The notes: a model not told the origin generated them from the letters alone. A stretch of 32,859 nucleotides of DNA from Nitrospira sp. SG-bin2 (GCA_002083405.1 LVWT01000021.1:1-32859), one strand, 5' to 3'. Counted from the first letter of the stretch, positions 8,206 to 16,140 are shown. Translations and numbers: made by a program.

Positions 8206-8973
8206 ATGGCACCGCATATTTCTTTCGTGATCGTCGGTCTCGTGGTATTTGTCCTGATCGGCATGATCTTGGGTGATCCGACCCGGCTACAAGCCGGATC
8301 CCCCGCCACCATAGCGGTCGGCCCCTTTTCGACCACTGCTCCGAGTGGGTCATGGCCGGACGGCTGGAAGCCGCTCACCTTTCCAAAAATTCCCCAACAC
8401 ACGACATACAACCTGGTACGCGATGGTGAGCGCGTCGTCGTCAAGGCCGCCAGTCAGGCCTCTTCTTCGGGGTACACGAAAGAACTTCTGATCGATCCGA
8501 AGGAATATCCCATCATCCAATGGCAGTGGAACGTGTCGAATATCTTGAAGGCTGGCAATGTGACAAAGAAAGAGGGAGATGATTATCCAGCCCGCATCTA
8601 CGTCACCTTTCAATACGACAGTACGAAAGTGGGCCTCTTTGGCAAGGCGAAGTACGAAGCGGCCAAGCTGATCTATGGGCGCTATCCACCGCTCGGCGCC
8701 ATCAATTACATCTGGGAGAGTCGGGCGCCGGTGGGGACGGCGGTGCCCAACCCCTACACCGAACAAGTTCACATGATTGTGGTGGAAAGCGGACCGACCA
8801 AGCTCAATACCTGGCTTACTGAAGAGCGCAACGTCTATGAAGACTACAAGCGCGCGTTCGGAGAAGAGCCCCCGATGATTTCCGGGATCGCCATCATGAC
8901 GGATACGGATAATACCGGCGAGTCGGCGGAGGCGTACTACGGAGATATCGTGCTCAAACGCAGGATCGACTGA
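8206..8973 (+). CDS. DUF3047 family exported protein
   Basis: The 255-residue protein has an N-terminal membrane or signal segment (FVIVGLVVFVLIGMILG), then the DUF3047 pattern: WKPLTFPKIPQHTTYNLV, KEYPIIQWQWNVSNIL, DDYPARIYVTFQYD, NYIWESRAPVGTAVPNPYT and GIAIMTDTDNTGESAEAYYGDI. The function of the family is unknown; the beta-rich C-terminus resembles carbohydrate-binding folds. AAAGGA lies 9 bases before ATG 8206. It is 57 bases behind the FAD reductase gene, so it is probably cotranscribed. Confidence 0.88.
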   Translation: MAPHISFVIVGLVVFVLIGMILGDPTRLQAGSPATIAVGPFSTTAPSGSWPDGWKPLTFPKIPQHTTYNLVRDGERVVVKAASQASSSGYTKELLIDPKEYPIIQWQWNVSNILKAGNVTKKEGDDYPARIYVTFQYDSTKVGLFGKAKYEAAKLIYGRYPPLGAINYIWESRAPVGTAVPNPYTEQVHMIVVESGPTKLNTWLTEERNVYEDYKRAFGEEPPMISGIAIMTDTDNTGESAEAYYGDIVLKRRID

Positions 8974-9092
8974 GCCGAATAGTCGAATCGATGATGGCTA
9001 TTTATCCTGGGAACGAGGGCTGGTATGATTTACAGACCCTCCGTCGGATTGTGTCGATTCTATTCTGGGATCTTCAACGGGAAGGATAGATC

Positions 9093-9314
9093 ATGAATAA
9101 CAGCAAAAGACGAATCCATGATGGTATCGTCGGCGCGGTGATCACCCTTGGCATAGCGTTGGGCTATAGCCTGCATCCTGCTTGGTTACTCCTACCTGGC
9201 GTGATCGGAGTCACGCTGATTCAGAGCGCCTTCACAGGGTTCTGCCCGGTGTATTTCCTGCTGGATAAGACCTGCGCGCCGGAAACAGAAGTCGGCGGCT
9301 TCCAAAGCATGTAA
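9093..9314 (+). CDS. DUF2892 (YgaP-like transmembrane) protein
   Basis: The 73-residue protein has two membrane helices (IVGAVITLGIALGYSL and WLLLPGVIGVTLIQSAFTG) and the family ending GFCPVYFLLDKTC. In YgaP the same helices anchor a rhodanese; here the rhodanese is absent and two Cys remain (FCPVY, KTCAP). AAGGA precedes the ATG. It lies between DUF3047 and the cupredoxin gene. Confidence 0.85.
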   Translation: MNNSKRRIHDGIVGAVITLGIALGYSLHPAWLLLPGVIGVTLIQSAFTGFCPVYFLLDKTCAPETEVGGFQSM

Positions 9315-9396
9315 GAACGCACCCTTAGCCCGACTTATTCGCGATTATCGACCATCCTCTTGCAGTTCAAAAACAAATGATTTCGCGGAGGACACG

Positions 9397-9834
9397 ATGG
9401 TTATCCAACAGCAGGGAGTATGGAAATATTGGTTTGCGGGAATGTCGCTTGCCATGGGATTGCTCATGCCAGTGTTCATATTGTTCGCCGACAGTCCACT
9501 CTCGGTCGAGGTGCCATTCGACTCCGACGGCGTCCAACGCGCCGTGGTGGAAACCGACAGCTATACGTTTACTCCCACCCACCTCATCGTGAAAGCCGGG
9601 AAACCGGTTGAATTGACCTTCAAAAGCATAACCTGGGTTGTGCCTCACAATGTCATCATCGACGATCCTCGGTCCAAACTGAACATCAGGGAAGAGGTTC
9701 CGGCAGGGGAAAGCGTGACGATCAAGTTTACCCCCACAGTCCCGGGTTCATTTGCGATCTATTGCGATAAGAAGCTCCCATTCTTTAAGAGCCATCGTGA
9801 GAAGGGCCAGGAAGGAGTGCTGGAAATGCGGTGA
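9397..9834 (+). CDS. Cupredoxin-like copper protein
   Basis: The 145-residue protein has an N-terminal membrane anchor or signal (FAGMSLAMGLLMPVFILF), then a cupredoxin fold: ETDSYTFTPTHLIVKAGKPVELTF, VVPHNVIID, PTVPGSFAIYCDKK and a C-terminal EGVLEM. His84, Cys123, His133 and Met144 match the His-Cys-His-Met ligand order of type 1 copper sites, so an electron-transfer or copper-binding periplasmic role is expected. The Cys-to-His spacing (9 residues) is longer than in plastocyanin. GGAGG precedes ATG 9397. Confidence 0.87.
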   Translation: MVIQQQGVWKYWFAGMSLAMGLLMPVFILFADSPLSVEVPFDSDGVQRAVVETDSYTFTPTHLIVKAGKPVELTFKSITWVVPHNVIIDDPRSKLNIREEVPAGESVTIKFTPTVPGSFAIYCDKKLPFFKSHREKGQEGVLEMR

Positions 9835-9947
9835 TGTACCGAACACCATTGGGTCGGCATGTAGAAAGTTGAATCGGCCTCCATCGAATATTGATATGGG
9901 TCTAACGAGTTGAATACATCAACACTCGACCAATCGGGAGAAGTTCC

Positions 9948-10946
9948 ATGGATGGTTTGATAGCTCAGCCTCAGACCTTCGAGGTTATCCTGAAGCGTTA
10001 TGCGACGCATCTGCAAGGCTGCCATGACCGTATCATCGCAGACCTTCAGAAAGCTCCTGGTACCGCCGTGCTGACTGAATACTTTCAGGAAGGGAAGAGG
10101 TTTCGAGCCCTCTTGACCTTTGTTGCCGCCTCCGCCACTGGAATTGAGCCCCGTAATATAATCTCAGTGGCAGCGGCCCTCGAACTGCTGCACGGAGCGT
10201 CGCTCATTCATGACGATATCGTGGATGAAGCAGCGGAGAGACGCAGCCTTCCTGCCCTCCATGTGCGGATAGGAATCGGTCCAGCTCTCATACTCGGTGA
10301 CTACTTGATTCTTCACGCCTTCAGGGTCCTGCAAGAGTCGCAAGATATCTACGGCTGGGAGAAAACGAGTGAAGCATCGCACACCCTCAACTGCTATGCC
10401 CAGCTGTGCTGTCGCGGGGAGTTCCATGAACTGATGCCTACCGGTGCGGGTAACCCGGAGGACGAGTACCTCGCGATTGTGCAAGGAAAAACGGCTTCTC
10501 AGTTCGCCGCGGCTGTCACGTTGCCAGCCATCGTCGGAGGAGGAACATCCGAGGAAATTGAAGCCTTGCGGACATATGGTATCAATGTGGGCATCGCGTT
10601 TCAGATCCAGGATGATGTGCTCGACATAATCGGAGATTCGAGAGTGCTGGGAAAGCCTGTGGGAACTGGCCTCATTAAAAACCGACCGCTGTTGCCCTTG
10701 ATTTACCTGGAACGATATGGCTCGCCGACTGCTCTTCGGGAATACCGTCGGATTCCGCAAACAGAGGCCAGTAGACCGGTCCATCTAGCGGCCTTACTGA
10801 GGTCGGAGGGTATCTTAGATCGTATCAAGGCAACTCAGGACCGCTACCTGTCAACCGGACTTCAGGCACTCGAGCGAATACGGCCATCTGATGATCGCGC
10901 CGCCTTGTCGGTGCTTGCCACGTATGCAGTTCATCATCATTCGTAA
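9948..10946 (+). CDS. Polyprenyl diphosphate synthase (trans-isoprenyl)
   Basis: The 332-residue protein has the hallmarks of chain-elongating prenyltransferases: EGKRFRALL near 48-55, the first Asp-rich motif DDIVD (89-93), GDYLILHA, a KT pair near 181 and the second Asp-rich motif DDVLD (222-226). It condenses IPP onto allylic diphosphates to make quinone or lipid side chains. The stretch after the second motif (GTGLIKNRPLLPL) departs from the usual GxDLxEGKxTLP, so chain length or efficiency may differ. GGAG precedes ATG 9948. It ends the cluster 113 bases behind the cupredoxin. Confidence 0.88.
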   Translation: MDGLIAQPQTFEVILKRYATHLQGCHDRIIADLQKAPGTAVLTEYFQEGKRFRALLTFVAASATGIEPRNIISVAAALELLHGASLIHDDIVDEAAERRSLPALHVRIGIGPALILGDYLILHAFRVLQESQDIYGWEKTSEASHTLNCYAQLCCRGEFHELMPTGAGNPEDEYLAIVQGKTASQFAAAVTLPAIVGGGTSEEIEALRTYGINVGIAFQIQDDVLDIIGDSRVLGKPVGTGLIKNRPLLPLIYLERYGSPTALREYRRIPQTEASRPVHLAALLRSEGILDRIKATQDRYLSTGLQALERIRPSDDRAALSVLATYAVHHHS

Positions 10947-11235
10947 CACGTGTATGGCCCAGGGTGAGAGTCCAAAGCATGTGGCTTGTACGATCGCAGA
11001 GGAATCATGTTAGGTCCATAACCAGTTGGTTTTGAGCCATCCATCGCAGGGGCTGCAAACATAAGGAAAATACGGAGTTATTATGACCGGTGGAGATGGA
11101 AGATTTTGATCGCGGGGTCTTTCCATCTCGTGGCCCATAGGACGTATAGACTCAGGCTTTGATCCGATGCAATTAGCGGCTCTAACGGAATCATGCCGGT
11201 CGGCATAACACGCTGATACAGCGCGAGAATGAGAC

Positions 11236-11265
11236 TTGACAAGCGATTGATCTCAACTGTAAGAA
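11236..11265 (+). promoter_or_regulatory. Sigma70-like promoter
   Basis: A perfect TTGACA at 11236 is followed 18 bases later by TAAGAA, about 135 bases before the start codon at 11400. The -10 box is imperfect. Confidence 0.35.
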
Positions 11266-11321
11266 TCTCGCACCAGTACGAAGTCTGTCATCGCGTACTC
11301 TGCCGGGCAGCATGCTCATTA

Positions 11322-11328
11322 GTTAGGC
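11322..11328 (+). other. GTTAGGC integron core at the 5' edge of a plus-oriented cassette
   Basis: GTTAGGC fits the GTTRRRY cleavage core. Together with the attC-like repeat at 11736-11832 it would bound a cassette of about 500 bases that carries the gene at 11400. The partner arm of a full attC upstream is not clear. Confidence 0.35.
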
Positions 11329-11399
11329 GAACGAGGTACTAACTACACAACAGAGAGCCGGGAGACCGGCAGGTTGCAACTCGTCCTAAGGAGACTACC

Positions 11400-11705
11400 A
11401 TGCGCATGCCCGTCGACATTCAATTTCCGCTTGAGCCATTCAACACCCTCGTGAAGAATGGAACCGCGGGTCAGATCATCCAAGAGATTCTCGGGGACCT
11501 GAAACCCGAGGCTGCGTATTTCGCGGCACGAGACGGAAGACGGGGTGGGACGCTTGTGCTCGATATCTCCGAGGCTTCGGGGCTGCCTGCAGTCGCCGAA
11601 CCTTTCTTTCTGCGGTTCAACGCTAGCGTGTCATTCCATCCCTGTATGACACCTGAGGACCTAGGCAAGGCAGGGCTGGAAGGACTCGGGAACAAATACA
11701 AGTAG
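11400..11705 (+). CDS. Hypothetical small protein, probable gene-cassette protein
   Basis: The 101-residue protein has no signal or membrane segment. AAGGAG lies 7 bases before the ATG. The sequence (GTAGQIIQEILGDLKPEAAYFAARDGRRGG, then LVLDISEASGLPAVAEPFFLRFNASVSFHPCMTPEDLGKAGL) resembles a family of short alpha/beta-barrel-like proteins sometimes mislabelled pantothenate synthetase; I know of no verified function. It is flanked by an integron-type core upstream and an attC-like repeat 30 bases downstream, so it is probably a mobile cassette. Confidence 0.75.
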   Translation: MRMPVDIQFPLEPFNTLVKNGTAGQIIQEILGDLKPEAAYFAARDGRRGGTLVLDISEASGLPAVAEPFFLRFNASVSFHPCMTPEDLGKAGLEGLGNKYK

Positions 11706-11735
11706 GCAGTTCGTTCATACTGCAGTTCCTTTGTG

Positions 11736-11832
11736 GCCTAACCTGGCGCTCCAGCGTTCTTTTCGCCAGACTCAGCCGTATGAACCCATTACACCTTGTT
11801 TGCCGAAAGCCGCTGGATTCGGCGTGTTAGGT
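11736..11832 (+). repeat. attC-like recombination site
   Basis: GCCTAAC (11736-11742) and GTTAGGT (11826-11832) are complementary outer boxes that fit RYYYAAC and GTTRRRY. Inside, TCCAGCG (11750-11756) and CGCTGGA (11811-11817) form a second perfect 7-base pair, and the stem continues with TTTTCG against CGAAA. Unpaired spacers of 7 and 8 bases separate the boxes, as in attC sites. It follows the gene at 11400-11705 directly. Confidence 0.5.
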
Positions 11833-12016
11833 GCACTTGGAAGTGGTCTATCACCGGAAGGATACGTGTGCCATCGTCCCCAAAAAGTTGAATTTGAGCC
11901 TACCTTTTTGGGCCCAGCACGCCATGTACCTTGATAGACTTGGGCGTGCTTCGCGGTGACGGTGGTTGGCTCCAATTGAGCTTGACTGATGTCTGGACAT
12001 TGACTAACATTTTCCT
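11833..12016. other. Intergenic region with inverted repeat and promoter-like boxes
   Basis: It contains CCCAAAAAG and CTTTTTGGG arms around a 16-base loop (about 11879-11912), which may be a weak terminator. TTGACT (11982-11987), 17 bases, then TAACAT (12005-12010) lies so close to the ATG at 12017 that the message would be nearly leaderless. Confidence 0.3.
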
Positions 12017-12370
12017 ATGTTTCTGAAGCGTCGTACCTCCGTCTTCGGTCTCACCATCTGGTGCCTGGTCTCAGCTTGGGTGTTTTTCGGCTGCCTTGAA
12101 CTGATTGAAGAGTCACACATCATCCCGGCGATCGCCGAAGACCCGCAGAAGGGCCAGGATCTCGATGAAGCGGCGCTGGCACAGCTTGCCTCGGGGCTCA
12201 AGTCAAATCTCTCCGCTCTCGGGCCCCTCAGTGCCACCTCGTCATCTACCCTAGCCCTTCAAGCGGCAGTCTCTCCCTTCGTAACCGCCGTCTGCCGTTT
12301 TACGCGAGTCGTGCGACACGATCCCCCTTCTCTGCCTCTCTACCAGCAGTTGTCGGTCTATCGCATTTGA
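12017..12370 (+). CDS. Hypothetical protein with N-terminal membrane or signal segment
   Basis: The 117-residue protein begins with basic residues and the hydrophobic stretch VFGLTIWCLVSAWVFFGCLEL, with an FFGC that could be a poor lipobox. It then has an acidic region (EDPQKGQDLDEAALAQLASGLK) and a Ser/Thr-rich part. I do not recognise it. No ribosome site is visible; a promoter-like pair ends 6 bases before the ATG. It sits 95 bases before the lipoprotein gene in the same direction. Confidence 0.5.
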   Translation: MFLKRRTSVFGLTIWCLVSAWVFFGCLELIEESHIIPAIAEDPQKGQDLDEAALAQLASGLKSNLSALGPLSATSSSTLALQAAVSPFVTAVCRFTRVVRHDPPSLPLYQQLSVYRI

Positions 12371-12465
12371 TCCCCTCCCATCAAGTCTCAACGCCGTATA
12401 GACGCAATTGACCAGGTCTATGCGGATACTTCCGTAACCGTTGCGACTCGAGCGGGAGGTGATCC

Positions 12466-13344
12466 ATGAGGTTCTATTCAACCTATATTCGTCCTCTGGT
12501 AATTGCATCGAGCTTCCTAGCACCAATCCTTACAGGCTGTGTCGCCTTTGACCCTGCGGTTCAGTCCAAAGTCGAAGATCTACGCGAACGACCCACTGTC
12601 GCGATTTTACTGTTTGGCTTTGATTCAGAAATCACGAAGCTCTCCACCGTGAAAACTGTGGAAGGGCCCCTCTCACCGGAAGAGGAAACGGCCCAGCTGA
12701 CTGTGGCCTTGTCTCAGATTCAACAGGAAGCCCGTTGGCTGCTCGTGAGCCGGTTGGCGGCGGGGCAAGGGTTTCGGATCGCTCCGATCACGACAACGGA
12801 CGCGTTAGCTGAAGAGTTACACCTGAAACCCGGCGCGATTCCGAGTGCCGAACAGCTGGCAGAATTTCGCCAGCGCCTCGGTGCTGATCTCGTCATCGCC
12901 AGTAGTATCCTGGATTATGGGAAAATCCGGTGGCAGTGGTTGGTAACAGGAATGCTCACCGATATGACCGCGGAGACCATTGCCCTGGGGATTGCCACGT
13001 CCTGGAATCCAGTCGGTTTGGGTGCGAACATTGGGTTCGAGTTACTGACAAGTACCCCGTTATGGTTTGGTGGAGGCTATCTATTCGGCGTCGCCATGCG
13101 TCCGGTCCGAGTGGAAGCACGCGCCTTCGAGACGATCACCGGTTATCCGATCTGGCAGGCGATGGAGGAGTCGGTTTATGCGTGGAGTGCGCTCAAGACA
13201 TTCCCGGAGGAAGTGCAGGACAAGAAGGAGATCCAATTGGAACTCAATTTAGCCGAAATCATGGAATCGCTTGGTGATAGCTTGACCAAGCAAGAACTGT
13301 TGGCCTCCCGGCTGCAAAGGCAACCAGCAGTTGCTCAGCAGTAG
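12466..13344 (+). CDS. Putative lipoprotein, stop codon made by an IS insertion
   Basis: The 292-residue protein has a signal peptide with lipobox LTGC (Cys25) and an excellent ribosome site (GGGAGGTGAT). The mature part starts with a domain of CsgG-like style (RPTVAILLFGFDSE, then LLVSRLAAGQGFRIAP and RLGADLVIASSILDYG), then has two hydrophobic segments (MTAETIALGIATSWNPVGLGANIGF and FGGGYLFGVAM) and a C-terminal helix. The function is unknown. Its TAG stop uses TA from the target and G from the first base of the IS5-family element, so the natural C-terminus may have been longer. Confidence 0.75.
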   Translation: MRFYSTYIRPLVIASSFLAPILTGCVAFDPAVQSKVEDLRERPTVAILLFGFDSEITKLSTVKTVEGPLSPEEETAQLTVALSQIQQEARWLLVSRLAAGQGFRIAPITTTDALAEELHLKPGAIPSAEQLAEFRQRLGADLVIASSILDYGKIRWQWLVTGMLTDMTAETIALGIATSWNPVGLGANIGFELLTSTPLWFGGGYLFGVAMRPVRVEARAFETITGYPIWQAMEESVYAWSALKTFPEEVQDKKEIQLELNLAEIMESLGDSLTKQELLASRLQRQPAVAQQ

Positions 13345-14179
13345 GGTCTGTTGACATTCAGCTCCCGCCTCGGCATGGGGGTGGCATTGTTCAACGCCCA
13401 CCGGAGGGAGGATGGCGAGACGTGAGCGACGAGACGACCAATGGAAGCGGATGAAAGAGTGGTTGCCTGGCAACGCGAGCGATCCAGGGCGGACAGCAAC
13501 AGAGAACCGGAAATTCGTGGATGCGGTGTTGTGGATCGCGCGGACCGGGGCACACTGGCGGGAGCTGCCGGAACAGTTCGGCACCTGGAACAGCGTGTTT
13601 CAGCGGGATAACCGGTGGGCAAAGGCCGGCGTGTGGGAGCGTGTGTTTCGGCAGCTAGCCGGCGATCCAGACTGTGAGTCTGTGATGATCGACTCCACCA
13701 TCGTCCGTGCGCACCACCACGCGGCTGGCGCAAAAGGGGGGCTGCTGAGACGGAAGCCCTTGGCCAGTCGAAGGGTGGGCTACCCACCAACATCCACACC
13801 GCCATCGATGGCCTGGGCACTCCGCTGCGCGTTATCCTGACCCTGGGGCAGGCGCATGATCTTGACGGCGCCGAGGTCCTGCTACCCGGCATTGACGCGG
13901 ACACGATCATTGCCGACAAAGCGTTTGATGCCGATAAGCGGGTGATCGACCCTCTGCGAAAAGCAGGAACGACCATCGTTATCCCGCCAAAATCCAACAG
14001 AAAGGTCACACGCGCATATGATGAAGACTTGTACAAGGCGCGGCATCTGATCGAGAACTTCTTTGCAAGGCTCAAGCAGTTCCGCGCCATTGCCACACGC
14101 TACGACAAACGCGCCGCCAACTTCCTCGGCGCCATCTATCTCGCCGCTTCAATCACTTGGCTTAATTGATGACACACCC
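13344..14179 (+). mobile_element. IS5-family insertion sequence (IS427-like group)
   Basis: The element is 836 bases. The ends start GGGTCTGTTGACATT (left) and GGGTGTGTCATCAATT (right, read inward), imperfect inverted repeats. TA flanks both sides (13342-13343, 14180-14181), the short target duplication usual for this group. It carries one frameshifted transposase. The two flanks do not reconstitute one gene, so a deletion accompanied or followed the insertion. Confidence 0.85.
13412..14169 (+). CDS. IS5-family transposase in two overlapping frames
   Basis: The first frame (13412-13840) holds the N-terminal part, with ENRKFVDAVLWIARTGAHWRELPEQFG and the first catalytic Asp in MIDSTIVRAHHHAAG. 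At about 13735, in a run of four A and six G, the sequence continues in the -1 frame: TEALGQSKGG, IHTAIDGLGTPLRVILTLGQ, the second Asp (IIADKAFDADK) and the final Glu in ARHLIENFFARLKQFR, ending at 14169. IS427-group elements commonly use -1 programmed frameshifting, so the transposase may be functional. The run is not a textbook slippery heptamer, so an inactivating mutation is the alternative. Confidence 0.85.
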
Positions 14180-14181
14180 TA

Positions 14182-14496
14182 CATCAGAACGACCGCGCGA
14201 CGCTGATCTTGATGGGCTATGCGAATCGGTCGCGGCTGAAGATTTACGCGCGCATTGAGGTCAATAAAGCGAAAGACAGGCCGGAATTGATGGAGAAGTT
14301 GCGAGTCCCAGGGTATGACGCAACGCTTGAACGGACCATGCTGTTGCACATCGAGGCATTCGATTGGAATTGCCCGCAACACATTACGTCACGGTTTACC
14401 ATGGAAGAGATACAAGCAATGAACGCGCTGCTATACGAACACGTCGCCAAGCTAGAATCGGAATTGGCGCGGCTCCGACAAGTGCAAACGAATTAA
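14182..14496 (+). pseudogene. Pyridoxamine 5'-phosphate oxidase-like flavin protein, C-terminal remnant
   Basis: The open frame begins right at the IS edge with QNDRATLILMGYANRSRLKIYARIEV and continues to EAFDWNCPQHITSRFTMEEI, the C-terminal half of PPOX-type FMN-binding proteins; the N-terminal half is missing. No start codon with a ribosome site is present. The remnant is on the opposite strand to the cassette genes that follow, and its 3' end overlaps the DUF2269 gene. Confidence 0.75.
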
Positions 14497-15048
14497 CCAC
14501 GGATAAAGGCAAGGCACAAGGATTGTAAGGATGGTGGCCATTATTACGGCCACCATAGAGCCAATGAAAAATAGAGTCCAAGTAGTCGGTCTGATTGTGC
14601 CGAGCGCAATCATGACGAAAAACATTGGTAGGTCGAGGAAATGAGTGAATGTCGGAATATGTTCGGCCCGCGCCTTCTCTAACTGAGGCGTGATTGTGCC
14701 GGACGAAAGCGCTTCCTGCGTTAACCGGCGTAACCGCATGAAATAAAAACGAGTCACTATATTGCCCTCCACGAACTCAAACGTGAACAAGGCAACCATT
14801 CCAGCCAACCAGGGAAAGTTTACGAAATCCCAACCGGAAAAGAACTGAACAATCATCCATGACCCAGACGCGAGCAAAAGGAGAGCGCCGGAAACCACGA
14901 CGCCATCATAGAACACTGCGATGTTGCGGATTGCTTCAGCAAACTGAGGGAGTTGATGTACCTGACGCGAACAGAGATCAAATACCCACACACCAATGAG
15001 TCCGCCACCGATCAGTATGGCTCCTAAGACATGGACAAACTTCAGCAA
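14452..15048 (-). CDS. DUF2269 family integral membrane protein (cassette gene)
   Basis: The 198-residue protein opens with LLKFVHVLGAILIGGGLIGVWVF and has four hydrophobic segments (about 1-23, 50-68, 75-93, 148-182), as in DUF2269. Function unknown. The only in-frame start is TTG 15048, 27 bases downstream of an attC core, typical of a cassette start. The C-terminus runs past the usual LYPW ending into the PPOX remnant for about ten residues, suggesting that the cassette's own attC and stop were lost at a junction near 14500. Confidence 0.75.
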   Translation of the reverse strand: MLKFVHVLGAILIGGGLIGVWVFDLCSRQVHQLPQFAEAIRNIAVFYDGVVVSGALLLLASGSWMIVQFFSGWDFVNFPWLAGMVALFTFEFVEGNIVTRFYFMRLRRLTQEALSSGTITPQLEKARAEHIPTFTHFLDLPMFFVMIALGTIRPTTWTLFFIGSMVAVIMATILTILVPCLYPWLIRLHLSEPRQFRF

Positions 15049-15074
15049 TGTGTATGTATCCCCGATTCTTCAAG

Positions 15075-15143
15075 CCCTAACGTCCGCGATGCGCACGCGA
15101 AGTGTCGCTTGCGAAGTGCCGCAGTCCATTACGCGGCTAGCCC
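15075..15143 (-). repeat. Degenerate attC site after the SRPBCC cassette
   Basis: On the minus strand the site ends in CGGACGTTAGGG, with the GTTAGGG core at 15075-15081 just before the DUF2269 cassette. The other arm (GGCTAGCCGCG) is only partly complementary. An internal hairpin joins the arms. It is weaker than the other sites; position between two cassette genes is the main support. Confidence 0.45.
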
Positions 15144-15579
15144 TTATGTTCTCTCGGCCTCCCGCTTTAGCGCCTCGTTCATGGCAATAAACCCTTGCTT
15201 TGTTGCGCCATCAAGGGTTCGCCGTTAACAACGGTACAAGCAACCCAGAAAACACTTCACCCTGGTGAAAGACTAGCCTGCCCTGTGACTTTGGCTCCAG
15301 CGTGAAGTAGTGCTCGCCATCGAATAGGCCGGGCAGGAAGAGCTTTCCTTTCCACTGAAGTTCGCGATTGGGTTCGACCGCGAGCACAGTCGGCCGAAAG
15401 CGCATACCGTTGGAGCCAGGAGGCTGTATGAAGATATTCAGCGCTTGGCCAACCGTTGGATTCCCTTCGATGGAGCGGACGAACGGGTTCCACCGGCAAT
15501 ACGACGGGAAGTCGATGAGCAGTGACCAGATACGCTCGACAGGGGCTTCAATTTCGATCTGAGTTTCGAGTTGGTGCAT
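15144..15579 (-). pseudogene. SRPBCC (START/Bet v1-like) domain cassette protein, one-base insertion
   Basis: The start ATG 15579 lies 9 bases after an attC core. The N-terminal part is typical SRPBCC: HQLETQIEIEAPVERIWSLLIDFPSYCRWNPFVRSIEG, then PGLFDGEHYFTLEP. The frame ends at 15211 with ANP, but the family C-terminus (RRTLDGATKQGFIAMNEALKREAERT, TAA at 15144-15146) follows in the next frame. One extra base near 15228 (in TTAACGG) explains the shift. SRPBCC proteins bind hydrophobic ligands; the ligand here is unknown. A truncated 122-residue product would lack the long C-terminal helix. Confidence 0.75.
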
Positions 15580-15587
15580 ATGATGAT

Positions 15588-15646
15588 GGCTAACGTTTGA
15601 ATTCAGCGGTGCGCGATAGCGCGTTCGCTGGAACGATTTGTTATGC
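15588..15646 (-). repeat. attC site after the marR cassette
   Basis: Read on the minus strand it starts GCATAACAAATCGTTCCAGC and ends GCTGAATTCAAACGTTAGCC, very close to the classical integron left and right arms, with a 59-base total length. The GTTAGCC core lies 9 bases before the SRPBCC start codon. The last residues of the MarR protein are encoded inside it. Confidence 0.75.
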
Positions 15647-16091
15647 GTTTTTCATTCACATTTATTGGTTCCCCCCAGTCTTTTTCAAGCGTCGCTCTCA
15701 TGCTGGCTAATTCGGGGGCACCAATGCGCTTCGATAGTTGCTTTTCAATTTCAGAAAATATATTCAAAGCAGCAGTAACGTTGGCTCTTCCTTGGGTTGT
15801 CAAAACAACAGTTTTCGCGCTTGAATTGGTTGGGTCAACTTCAGTAATTACCAGTTTTAGTCTTTCTAGCTCTTTAACACTTTTCTGTGCGGCTTGTCTT
15901 GAGACACCTAGGCGCCGAGCCAACTCCGAAATACGAATACCATCGCTACCCAAATAAGCCATCACCATTGACTGTGAGTGACTAAGGTCCGGCCAACCTT
16001 GTTCTTTCAATGAGCCCAACAAGCCCGCATCGAACCAATTAAAGGCATCTAGCAGCAATCGCCCCAACGGGGTAGTTCCGTGTTTTTTCAT
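15603..16091 (-). CDS. MarR-family transcriptional regulator (cassette gene)
   Basis: The 162-residue protein starts at ATG 16091 (MKKHGTTPLGRLLLDAFNWFD); the frame is open to a TTG at 16127 but that would cover the operator. The winged helix contains GIRISELARRLGVSRQAAQKSVKELERLKLV, then the wing and a dimer helix. The C-terminal dozen residues (ITNRSSERAIAHR) are read from the attC site. It faces a divergent membrane gene across two palindromes and a consensus promoter, so it probably represses both itself and that gene. The ligand is unknown. Confidence 0.85.
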   Translation of the reverse strand: MKKHGTTPLGRLLLDAFNWFDAGLLGSLKEQGWPDLSHSQSMVMAYLGSDGIRISELARRLGVSRQAAQKSVKELERLKLVITEVDPTNSSAKTVVLTTQGRANVTAALNIFSEIEKQLSKRIGAPELASMRATLEKDWGEPINVNEKRITNRSSERAIAHR

Positions 16092-16099
16092 ACGGCACA

Positions 16100-16118
16100 G
16101 TGTAAACCAGGTTGACAC
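16100..16118. promoter_or_regulatory. MarR operator-like palindrome, left copy
   Basis: GTGTAAACC and GGTTGACAC around one central base match at 8 of 9 positions. It lies 8 bases before the marR start codon and contains the -35 box of the divergent promoter. Confidence 0.55.
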
Positions 16119-16140
16119 ATCGTGCAAGAAGCTCTATAGT
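16112..16140 (+). promoter_or_regulatory. Consensus sigma70 promoter of the divergent membrane gene
   Basis: TTGACA (16112-16117), a 17-base spacer and TATAGT (16135-16140) is one of the best promoter matches in the window. Both boxes touch the two MarR-type palindromes, the geometry expected for repression. Confidence 0.65.

Larger units (their letters stand above)
10947..11399. other. Intergenic region, no gene seen
   Basis: I find no convincing protein or RNA gene here. It contains a sigma70-like promoter (11236-11265) and a GTTAGGC integron core (11322-11328), both facing the gene at 11400. Confidence 0.5.
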
